From assembly GCA_032821775.1 (NCBI GenBank), contig JAVLRN010000012.1, forward strand, positions 558,001 through 622,000: DNA of 64,000 nucleotides, read 5' to 3'. Position numbers and translations under genes: made by a program. Shown here one piece after another: positions 46,598-56,485 of the stretch. A model generated the notes under the pieces. It saw only the letters and a program-made list of their open reading frames with translations. It did not search any database and was not told where the DNA came from. The stretch's first letter is position 1; every line of letters begins with the position of its first letter. Source of the stretch: Sanguinoderma infundibulare (taxonomy: Eukaryota > Basidiomycota > Agaricomycetes > Polyporales > Polyporaceae).

Positions 46598-49500
46598 ATG
46601 CCCCCCAAACGAAACACGGCATTCACGGTTAGCTTTCCTGATGAAACGGGAGGCGCGGATATAAGCTTCCGGACCGCATCTGGACCTGAGGAGATTCCAG
46701 ATCGCACAGGCTCAGCGAAACGAAAGGCAGACGGGTCCGGGAGATGCGACGTAAGTACGCAACAGCTGTCCGTGACATTCTTCTCACTTTTGCTAGCCCG
46801 ACAAACGTCCAAGGGAAGATGTAGCACAGGAGTCTGAGAGGCATGCGGGACCTCCCGTTCAAAGTGAGTCGTCTTCCCGTTTCGTCCTGGTCCTTTCTTA
46901 TGCCACCTTGAAATCGCAGGAGTAGGCTATCAGCCCCACCCGGACGAGATCGTAGAGGACGCGGACACAGTCGTTCAAGGAGAGGATGCGGACGACTACC
47001 AGGATGACGAGGGAACGCCAGTGCGGCAACTCTCAAACTTCGTCGTGTTCGATCCGTCCCATGGCTTTGCGCTCATCCCGCTCGAGCTCTTGGACGATGC
47101 TTCTGGATCCGGACGCCAGTGCGAGGCCGCTGGATGTGTCGCGCCCATCTACCTGAATGAAGAGGACGCGGGCCAGGAAGATGGTGTGGAGGACGACGAG
47201 GAGTCGCAACCTCAACGGTTGCGTACGAGTGCTGTCTTCCGTTATTTCATCGACTACTCGGCGATCGACGAGTGCGTAATGTCACGGACGTTTCTCTTCA
47301 TGGTGGATCGCAACTAACACGAACTAGCCCCATGTACATACAAACCCAGTATGCGTGGTACACGCTCAAGTCCCCGGCGAAAGCGTACAAGCGAATCCAC
47401 CGTAATTTCTACACCCCTCATCGTGTTGCGCAAATCATCATTTCCGTCGCGCGAGAAGGAGCGGTGACGAGTTTCGCCGAGTTCGAAGAGCTGTACATTA
47501 AGCGTTGGGACGACCTCTTAGAAGACTGCATTCAGGTGGAGGACGTTCTACGCTCTGTAAGAACCTCCCAACACACACTCCCCAAGACCCCCCACCTAAC
47601 ATTTGCGTTCAGATCCCGCTCTTGAACAGCATTTTGGAAGATGACACGTCTTTGCGGGACAAGGTGGTTTCTCGTCCATTCGTGAAGCACATTCTCGGCC
47701 TGGTCGACAAACAATCCACACACCCTGTCCGCCAGATACCATCTCCTGTGACCTCGCGTGCAACCCGTCCTCATGGCACATTCCTCCATTTGAGCACGCT
47801 AACGGGCAACTTCGACATCGCCGTCGTTCGCCCGGAGAATCAGAATCCTACTCACGTCACACCGCTCATCGACAAGCTTGCACTTGGCCTCTTCCGCGAA
47901 CATCTTCGGGTCGTCGGGGCCGCGCCCAAGCGTCTGACTGATCACCAACTCAAGCAGCGGCGGCTCAGGGTCCGGGAACAGATCAACGAGTTATTGATCC
48001 GAACTTTGGATCACAATCCAAAGCCGCAGTTCCCTGCTGCGGAGCGCCTTCACGAACAGTATTGGAAGTCGGTGAAGATCCGTGGAGAGCTTTTCAAGGT
48101 ATCATTTGGAAGCAATGCACCTTATCTCTTCCCCGCTAACCCTGTTCACCAGCTCGGTGACTGCGTCGTCATCATAGCCGGACCACACAAGGACCGGCCT
48201 GCGCCTTACATACCTGAAAATCTCAAGCTTGTTCCTGACCACGCCGTTCTCGCGGATTACTTCTGGTACGTCAGGCGAGACAGGTTATGCGTGGTAGCTG
48301 AACGTTGTCCAGGTTCGGTAAAATTGTCTACATCGACCAGCGCGCAAAGAAAATCCATATCCAATACTACGAACACTCGTCAAAAACGTACCTTGAGGAG
48401 ATCTCAAACCCTCAAGAGCTTTTCCTGTGCTCACAGTATTGTGAAACCCAGCCCCTCTTCAAGGTGTTGGGCAAGGTCAATGTATACAATGATCATGATC
48501 CTGCCAGCGGGAAGGAAATAGGCGCACGCGATTTCTTCTGCCGGTTTGTCCGCTCTGTATCGTCTGGCGCATCTACAGTGTCTAATTCACTCGCGAAGCT
48601 TCATGTACGACGAGGAAGATGGCTCGTTCACGGATCTGCACCACGGCGAAGCGCATACACTTCCTCCGCCCAACAATTGTCCAGTGTGCGACCTCTGTGC
48701 TCGGGTTCAAATCGAACAGCACCCCGAGCTCGTCGAGAACGGTCTTAAATTTGCGGGCATAAAGTATCACCACCACGACTACGTGTTGATCGCGGACACC
48801 GACGCTCTGTTCAAGAATTCGAAAAATCCGACAGCGCCTGGCTTCATAGGGAGAATCATTCGCATACGGCGCGGCAAGCCTTCCGAACTTGACGGTTCCG
48901 AGACCTTCCTCGTCACGGTGAAATGTCTGGGGCGCATGTCGGATCTCTTGTCCGAGCCAACGTTTGGTGCCCCAGCCAACACTTGTGCGGATGAGGTAAG
49001 GCTCTGCGTCGCACCTGTCGAACCTCGTTCATGCTGACTTGCCTCTTTGCCAGCGAGAGCTCTTCATTACAGACATGGAGATGGACGTGAACGCGATCAA
49101 CTTGATCACGCGCTGTGGCGTGACACACCAGTCGGAGCCGGGCCTGCGGTCTTGGCTGGCTCGGTCACCGCATCATTTCTTCGTTCAGTACTCCTCGCGA
49201 TCCCTGCAGCCGAAGACATGGGACCAGCTTCAGCAACTCGGGCGCGCCGAGCTCAAGATCTGCAAGAAGTGCTACCGCGCTGGCGAGAAAGAAGCTGAGC
49301 ATCTCAACAGCTTCGCTACGCGGCCTGGAGCGTGTCTAAAAGCTTTCGACCCTTTTGCGGGCGTAGGGGCCTTTGGGCTCGCAATGGAGGAAACCGGATG
49401 CGTCAAGGTCACGCATGCTGTGGAGATCTCTCCGAGCGCTGCGGCGACGTTGCGGTAAGTTGTGCTAGTATCATCAATCGTTCTGCCTGTCTCATGCGAT

Positions 49501-51208
49501 TCTGCCTTTAGGAAGAATTCTCCGTCAACGACGTTGTACAACCAATGCTCCAACGTCGTCCTCCGCTATGCGGTCAAGACTCATGCAAAGCAGTGGGAGG
49601 GCGCACCGCCGCAGAACATCGAAGGAACAGCGCCGCTGCCTCCTCCGCCTAACCCCAACCAGATCGACTGTATCGTCGCAGGCTTCCCTTGGTATGGGAC
49701 AGCCACCAGTACATGTCCCGAAGTACTGACTATTCATGCGATTTACTAGCCAGCCGCATTCAACGCTGAATATGTTCCAGAAGGCAAATGACAGGAAGTC
49801 CCATCTGATCCTTAACCTGCTCTCCTGGATCGATTTCCTGCAGCCGAAGTACTGCGTCTTCGAGAATGTGAGGGGCTTCCTCAACTACAACCTCAACGTC
49901 TCTCAGGCAGGGCGACATCGCGTGACCGGTGGAATCGAAATGGGTGGACTGAAGTTCCTCGTGCACGCGCTGCTGACCATGGGGTAAGTGCCAGTGGATG
50001 CCTAAAACGGCGTTAGCTTACGCGTGTTCTTCCAGCTATCAAGTCCGGTTCAACCTGCTCCAGGCCGGCCAGTACGGCGCGCCGCAGAGGAGGGTGCGAT
50101 TTTTCCTGCTCGCCTCATTGAAGGACCATCCTCTTCCATCCTTCCCTGAGCCGACACATGCTGTCCTACATCCTGACCAGTTGCTCATCCATGTCCCCAA
50201 TGGGGACCCACTCAAACCAAGGTTCGCGACTGACCCGGGGACAGCTCCGTTCAAAGCTGTATCTATTGTCGACGCTATTGATGATCTTATACCCTTTGAA
50301 TGGTGCGCGGCAGACCGCTGAATTGCACATAGGCAGCGACTAACTCCGGGGTTTAGGGCGGAGAATAGTCTGAAGCCGGCTAAGGGCGTCCTATCAGTAG
50401 TTTGCGACTACACGAAACCATACTGTGGACCTCCAGGCGACTATCGTTTCCTGCCACAAACTTCGTACCAAGTTGCGTGTAGGAAGAAGCCCACGACGAA
50501 CATCCAGCACTACACAAGGGTGTTCAAGCCTGCGATGGTTTCGCGGTAAGTACCCGACGATCTTGAGTTGACGTCTGCATGGAAGCTCACTTGCACCCAT
50601 ACTAGCATTGTCCATGTGCCTCTCGATGCGAGAGCGGATTATCGCTGTACGCAATTGTTGTGCTCGCTTAAGCGAAGTCCTCCCCGTCTGACCAGTCTTG
50701 TTTCCAGCCCTTGCACCGAACTTCGCCCAGTTCCAATTCGCGAACCCCGCATCGGCCACGGCACGGCATGGGTTCAGGCCAGGCATGTACGGTCGGCTCC
50801 ACAAGAAGGATTGGTTCCACACGACGGTGACCAACGTCGATCCTACGGCGAAGCAGAGCTACGTACTCCATCCGACGGTACGTTGGGATACGCCGGGGCT
50901 GGGCGGCATTGGACTAACTCATCCGCGTGGCCAGTATCGACGCATCTTCACCATCCGGGAGCTCGCACGCTCGCAAGGATTCCCAGACTGGTTCGTCTTC
51001 ATCGCGCATCGCGACCGCATGAAGACCGTGCGTCTGTTTCCTTTATTTGGTTTTGCCGTGGCTGACAGCTTCGATTGTGGTGCAGATACACCGACAAATC
51101 GGGAACGCCGTGCCCTGGCAGGTTGGAGAAGCCTTGGGGCGAGAGCTCAAGAAGGCTATGTTCGAGAAGTGGAAACAGGATAAGGCTCATCCCATCACCG
51201 TTGAATGA
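46598..51208 (+). CDS. DNMT1-type DNA (cytosine-5) methyltransferase
   Basis: Starts at 46598 (MPPKRNTAFTVSFPDETGG) and spans about 15 exons, near 1,250 residues. Order: Asp/Glu-rich N-terminus; replication-foci-like domain (LSNFVVFDPSHGFALIPLE, FRYFIDYSAIDE, YIQTQYAWYTLKSPAKAYKR); BAH1 (LGDCVVIIAGPHKD, FGKIVYIDQRAKKIHIQYYE); a Cys cluster CPVCDLC; BAH2 (YVLIADTDALF, GFIGRIIRIRRG, TFLVTVKCLGRM, ELFITDMEMDVNAINL); a CKKCY pair; then the catalytic domain with motif I FDPFAGVGAFGLAMEE, the motif IV loop GFPCQPHS with the catalytic Cys, ENV in CVFENVRGF, motif VIII QAGQYGAPQRRVRFFLLAS, MYGRLHKKDWFHTTVTN, ELARSQGFPD and motif X IHRQIGNAVPWQVGEALG. This is the maintenance-type CG methyltransferase plan of basidiomycetes. 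Splices join cleanly throughout. Confidence 0.93.
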
Positions 51209-51352
51209 GGACATTTCGCTTTCTTGTTTTTGTGATCTCGTTACTACACGATTCATTGGACTGAGGCATGATAGCTCCTTAATTGTTTACGAGTAGACAC
51301 GACGATATCCGTAGGCGACCTCTGAACGACCTTCACGACTCCACCACACGCC

Positions 51353-52400
51353 TAGCTAGGCGCGCCGTTGAGGCTGTCGGTAATGCGAGGAGACGGTGGA
51401 GGTAACTGTGCAATGTCACGATCCTCCGAGGGCGTTACGGTGTCGGAGTATTCAGAGTCGAAATTCGCGGACTAGGGACGCAGCGATGAGTGAGAGAAGA
51501 GGAAGAAAGCATCAGTAGTGGTCCTCCCCAAGAGACATGGATGGCTCAGCGAGTGACGGACCGATCACCTCCCCGTGGAACCAATGGGGAATGCGGCGGC
51601 TGAAAGGTATCAGGCGAAGGAAGGGAGGGTTACCGCAAGGGTAGCGCGTGATGGTGAGGAAACGAGTGGGGGACAGGTAGCTCAAGAGAAAGCTCCCTAG
51701 GCTTCAGAGAATAGGGAGGGGAAACTACCTCGACAGTCCATGGGAGAGCCGGAAGCTCGATACTTGTCTCTGGGTCCGTGAGGATAATCGGGGAGACGAG
51801 AGCATTAGGAGTGGCCGCTCCTTCGATCGCCACCAAACAGGACGCGATTAGACGACGACGTCTCAAATGACGAATCCCCGACCATGTTCAATGGCGAATG
51901 AGGAACCCATACGATCAAGGTGTAGTCACCATGAGAGCCGCCGGTGAGCTTGGGGTCGTCCTCGCATCCTCCCTGCGGCCCAAACATCCAGAATCATCAC
52001 GTACTGGCGGGAATGATAGTGAGCAAGATTCTGCCATGAAGCACCGATTCGTCGGCCATGACGGAGAGAAATCTTTGATGCGGATGCCCCTTGGTCCTGT
52101 ACAGAGCTCTCCTGATGATGTCGTGACGATGACCGACGGCGTGCCCATGACGGTGAAAGACGAGTTCGACGCGACCGGGGTGCTCGGCACTGGTATGGTG
52201 GGGACCTGCCCTTGGCTCTGGATGCCGTCGTGCGGCGTGACGCCTAGCCCCAGCCCTACAGCAGTAGCAACGGGGGTCGGGCTGACGCGTCCTGCACCCG
52301 TGTCGCTCTCGGCAATAAGGGCTACCATTGAAGCTGAGAACTCACGAATACTACATGACGCATCTTTGGTTACGATATGGGTAACCAAACGACCATGTAA
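51353..52400 (-). CDS. Unresolved minus-strand gene, unknown function
   Basis: Several minus-strand pieces look coding but could not be joined with confidence. They include GRVSPTPVATAVGLGLGVTP and SSFTVMGTPSVIVTTSSG (about 52100-52290), GGCEDDPKLTGGSHGDYTLI (about 51930-51980), PIILTDPETSIELPALPW (about 51750-51800), and the final exon FDSEYSDTVTPSEDRDIAQL..PPPSPRITDSLNGAPS ending at 51353. The last piece resembles cytosolic tails of single-span fungal membrane proteins. The start is unknown and the limits are approximate. It converges on DNMT1, whose stop is 144 bp away. Confidence 0.35.
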
Positions 52401-53032
52401 ACCTGGCTGAATAACGATGAAACAAAAATGGCCAGGAATTGCGACCTGTCACTACGTGTCAGGCCAGTATCCTGCGTGCGGAAATACCTACCAGCGGGGT
52501 CCTACTTGCAGGGTGACGAAGAGCGGTACGTGACCTCATCCCGTGGCGATCTCGTTGTGTTGACCGAAAGCATAGCAGCTGCCGTTCCCGTTTTTGGGGA
52601 CCTCGGGGGAAGACCGCGTCGACAGCCTGAGCTGCTGCCTTCCCCCGTGGTTTTTCGGAAATTCTGCAGTGTGCTCTGGTTAGCGTTTACCTCGTGGATG
52701 GCGAGCGATGAGACTTATCTGAGATATATGTGGTGCGACAGGGCACCTCGCCAAGATGCCCCGCAGCACCGGCCCCTCCTCACACCTGCCCTCCGCTCCC
52801 CGCCGCACACATGGAACACAGAGGCACGAAGAGGGAGCCACCCCCCTCGCACCCCATGAAGCATACACAGGCTATCGAAGACAACAAACGGGAAGCTAGC
52901 AGTCCTTCAACCTGTCCAAGGAACAAACACAGCAGCGTCCGAAAGCAATGTCCAGGTCCGAGCCAAAGCCTAGTCCGAAGCGAGCAAACATAAAGTCCAG
53001 AGCGATAGTCCTAGAAGTTGAACACGAGAGCA
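52401..53032. other. Intergenic, no gene seen
   Basis: No convincing exon on either strand. It may contain the 5' end of the unresolved gene to the left. Confidence 0.3.
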
Positions 53033-53479
53033 TTAGCAGATAAGCTTGCCGATGGACATCAGCCCCTGGAGGGCGAAGACGACCACGACGGTCCCGAAGA
53101 AGGAGACTCGGCTCCGGAGGTGCAAGCGCCGCTTGCCCTTCTTCCCCGTCTTCTTGCGAGGTCGGTCGATGTCGTCGAAGCCGGGGTCGAAGGCGACCTC
53201 GAACTCGGAGTCGTTCGGGATGAGGGTGATGCGGTCCGCGTCGGGATCTTCGCCTGGGGCCACGATCCAGGCAGGTCGGAAGTAAGGCGGGCTGGCCTCG
53301 TAGGCGCAGAATCGGTGGAGCGGGCCACCCGGAGGAGTGAGGAGGTCTTCGGGGTCGAGGTCGGAGAGGGGGATTCCTGAGAAAGAGGAGGGGAAGATGG
53401 ATCGGAGAGACGGGGAGGTGGGGAAGTCGAGGTCGCCAGCGACGTCGACAACGATGGTGCAACGGGGGATAGGGGACAT
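53033..53479 (-). CDS. Small tail-anchored membrane protein, unknown family
   Basis: A single exon of 148 residues from ATG 53479 (MSPIPRCTIVVDVAGDLDFP) to the stop at 53033. The body is acidic and Pro-rich (GIPLSDLDPEDLLTPPGGPL, EDPDADRITLIPNDSEFEVA), then a basic stretch (RPRKKTGKKGKRRLHLRSR), then one hydrophobic segment VSFFGTVVVVFALQGLM seven residues before the end (SIGKLIC). A C-terminal anchor preceded by a basic patch is the pattern of tail-anchored ER or mitochondrial outer membrane proteins. No domain is recognised. Its promoter lies directly against the right duplication arm. An in-frame upstream ATG at 53503 would add eight residues. Confidence 0.65.
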   Translation of the reverse strand: MSPIPRCTIVVDVAGDLDFPTSPSLRSIFPSSFSGIPLSDLDPEDLLTPPGGPLHRFCAYEASPPYFRPAWIVAPGEDPDADRITLIPNDSEFEVAFDPGFDDIDRPRKKTGKKGKRRLHLRSRVSFFGTVVVVFALQGLMSIGKLIC

Positions 53480-53675
53480 GGTGAGCGTGTGGTATGTGGG
53501 CAAGTTGTGAGGGACAGGAGATGACCCTTCCTCCTTTTTAACAGGTGCCCGTTCGTATCGAGACCGAACATGGCACGGATACCCGAATTGTGCGTTGGAT
53601 TCGATAAAGGACCGGGGTGACGGCGGACTAGGGAAAGGCTTTCGAGGTCAGATACCACATGGATATACTCCCTCC

Positions 53676-54045
53676 TCATTAAGCCATACCCCAGCATAGA
53701 CTCGTTGTGCCGAGACCCGAACACGGACGAGGACTTGCAAGGGCCAAGGGGACCATGACGCCGAAGAGTACGGCCCCAAACGGGCGAAGATCCACAAGCG
53801 TGTCCACGATGCAATTGGAGCGAATGGGGAGTGTGGGCGACCGTACTTGCTACCGTCATTAAGCCCTACCCCAGCGGAGACTCGTCGTGCGAAACACTGG
53901 ACGGAAAGCAAAACTTGCAAGACGGGATGACCACGACGCCGAAGAGTAAGGCCCCAAACGGGCGAAAATCCGCAAGCGCATCCTCGATGAGACCTATCCG
54001 GGGGAGTGTGTAGGCGGTGGCCGTCCGTAGACCGCCATCGTTCCC
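53676..54045. repeat. 180-bp tandem repeat, about two units (right arm)
   Basis: On the minus strand it repeats the left-arm units almost base for base, including TTGCATCGTGGACACGCTTG and GGGGCCGTACTCTTCGGCG, but stops after the second unit, whereas the left arm has a further part unit. Most differences are single substitutions near the inner edge. Confidence 0.88.
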
Positions 54046-54758
54046 TACCCTGGATCGGCTTGCATCAAGTTGGTTGAAGACGAAAAGGAAATGGAGATGC
54101 CGAAGATATTATTGGACGAACGTTGATGAACATTCCGGATGATGCGCCGAGTCCCGATGACTCGCATATGATGCTCCCCGGTTGGGAGAATAACAAGCCA
54201 TTAACAAGCAATAGGCGGACGTACAACAGGCACAGCTAACCTCGGTCAGCTAAGGATGCATCCATGCATGGCCTTGAACAAACGGTCCTCGCCATCCGGT
54301 TGCAGAACATAGATTGGCCACGCCTCGACGACATTCAGCGATACCGGAAGCCGCAAAATGGTCCCTGAAAATAGAGCCAATGCTCCAACAAGTCCCCGCC
54401 TGGCTCCGACGAAAGGGTTCGAGGGAAAGCAAGAAGCACGGTTTGATTTGAACTACCCACGCATAAGTATCACCCTCAACGTGCGATCGCATCGGAACAG
54501 TGGCTCTATCAGTTTCAGTAGCAGGAAACATCCAAGCTCCCCACGGTTTGAGACCACAAGCCGCAAGCGGATTATGGAACATACTGCCGTAGTTTAATGG
54601 CTAATATCCGCACGTTCATCCTACAGAATCAAACGGGGCAACATCTTCTCAAAAGGAAGTCAGCCCACCCCAAGGACTGTCAGTGATTCCACTCGCGTTG
54701 AGATGCTCGTCCAGCACTAACCCTCCCGGATCTCCTACAGCGTTGCGTCGCTGTTTGC

Positions 54759-55921
54759 TCAAAGTCGAGTCACAGACCACCAAAGGAGGTAGAACTTGGT
54801 GTCCTCCGAGAGGTGTGCAAAGTCTTTCCTCTTGTACTCCACCAGGCCGGCCTCGACCTTCACCGTCCCCTTCTCGAAGACTTGTCCGTCCCACAGTTCG
54901 ATCCAGCTCTCGGGACAGTGGCAGAACATTGTGATCCCGTGTGAGTTGGGACCCAGCTGCTCTGTCCTTGGCCCCTTCTCCGGACGGCCGCCGTGCGCGC
55001 CCAAGAGCATCGAGCCCGGTTCGGGCGAGAGGAGCCCGGCGAGGGACTTGGCGAGCTCGAGCTGCTTCTCCTCGTCGAAGAGGTGGAAGAAGGACGAGGC
55101 GTGGATCGCGGAGACGTGCCCACGGAGGGGGTTGAGCGTCTTGATACTGGAGAGGTCAGGGCGTGGATCGCTCGGCGGGCTGTAGAAGGGTCCTGTCGCC
55201 TCGAGGAACGCGGGGTCGAAAGCGTCCCCGGGGAGGAAAGGGATGGGGAACGTGTCTACAGTGGACTTGAACAGCTTGTGTCCGAGGTCCCAGAACTCTG
55301 CGAAGGGCCATCGATCAGGTGTTAGCGGTGCGACGATCTGGACTCGTGCCGAAACGTACCTGGGTGCAAGTCGGATGCGATGGCGCCTTCCTTCGGGAAG
55401 CTATCGAAGACGGCCTTCCTGATGTCATTTCCAACTAAAATTGCGTAGTCAGTTCCCTGTGGTAGCAATGGAGGAGACATGAAAGGTTACAGCAGCATCC
55501 TATGTCGAGAAAGATCGGGTCCTTGCGCTCCTTGCCCAGAGTCAAGAGGCGTTGGTACGCCGGCAGACGCGCAAGCTTCAACCTGAGTGTGCGGTGATGT
55601 CAGGGAAACCTTGATCAATACAATCGTACGGCGACGAGCAACAGCTTACTTTAGGAAGGAAAAGATCCGTATGCAAGGATAGGGATGGACCTGGATATGC
55701 CAAAATCGGCACAATCGACAAGGCAACCAGGTAGCCGTAAAGTTAAAACTTACCGCATAAGCTTCAGCTTGAACAGCGAGGATGTGCTTCTTGAGCTCTT
55801 CTTCGTCCTGGATTCCGGTCGCGGCTTTCATGAACGCGAGCGCCTGATCGTCAATGTTGTAAAAGGTTTCGTCGAGCGGAGAGTTGCCGGGCTCCTTCTT
55901 GATGTCTGCGTTCAAGGTCAT
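54759..55921 (-). CDS. SAM-dependent methyltransferase, copy B
   Basis: Minus-strand paralogue of copy A with the same five-exon plan: MTLNADIKKEPGNSPLDETF, a 41-nt exon VHPYPCIRIFSFLK, LKLARLPAYQRLLTLGQER with motif I FLDIGCC, GNDIRK, then EFWDLGHKLFKSTVDTFPIP, PEPGSMLLGAHGGRPEKGP, FCHCPESWIELWDGQVFEKG and KFYLLWWSVTRL-stop at 54759. Exons 3 to 5 are nearly identical to copy A, with changes clustered in exon 1 and near the C-terminus (for example the Gly-Gly-Arg-Pro versus Gly-Gly-Trp-Pro stretch). The reading frame is intact, so it is probably functional. The ATG at 55921 aligns with copy A; an upstream in-frame ATG at 55996 is less likely. Substrate unknown. Confidence 0.87.
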
Positions 55922-56485
55922 CGTGCTGTGGCGTGAAGATGAGGCGGATTCGCTGAACCGATGAGAAGCTATGTGGGCTTGGGATAAGGCCGTCAAAACA
56001 TAGACCGGTATATATGTACGGCAGCAATAGGGCAGCGCTATCAGCTTGCCGGATCAATGCCTTCGGCTGTCGATTACCATGTGTATCTGGTTTCGTGAAA
56101 CCCAGCCCGGGTATGTGTCTATCTATGGTGCACGTGAAGCCGATGTCAGCGTTTCTACAATAGACCAGAACCGGTGGACGTTTGGGAGCTGCGATCTGTC
56201 AAACAGGCGTGCAGATACATAGCTGGCTCGGAGGAGACGTGTAGAGAGCGTGGACGTTCGAGGTTGGGAAGGTGCACGAAGGAACTCGAAAGAACCTCAG
56301 GAACTTGGCGGATCCGTTGAACTGTGCCTCCGCATTCCCTGGCAGTTGCACGCCGAGTCACCTGGACCGGAACCATAAATGAGTTTCCCAATTATAAAGG
56401 TGCCTCTACATCGTCCGAATGGTATAATCATCGTGACCGTGTTCGGTCTATGTGCTCCGACTGCGCTCCGGAACGTGTGTAGAAG

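Larger units (their letters stand above)
53676..56485 (-). repeat. Right arm of the inverted segmental duplication
   Basis: Reverse complement of the left arm (about 22915-26640) minus its 999-bp insertion. It contains the two-unit 180-bp repeat (53676-54045), the empty insertion site at 54046-54047, spacer, methyltransferase copy B and the upstream region with GTTCCGGTCCAGGTGA and ACCATTCGGACGATG (in reverse). The inner edge lies in the second repeat unit, after GGGGTATGGCTTAATGA. Confidence 0.9.

Noticed and set aside
51898..52410. 170-codon plus-strand open frame
   Set aside because: The opposite strand has better protein character (Ser/Thr/Pro-rich runs with splice sites), and this frame looks like its shadow.
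54590..54660. tRNA-like A box TAGTTTAATGG
   Set aside because: The B-box position does not match well and no cloverleaf can be drawn. The left-arm counterpart has lost even the A box.
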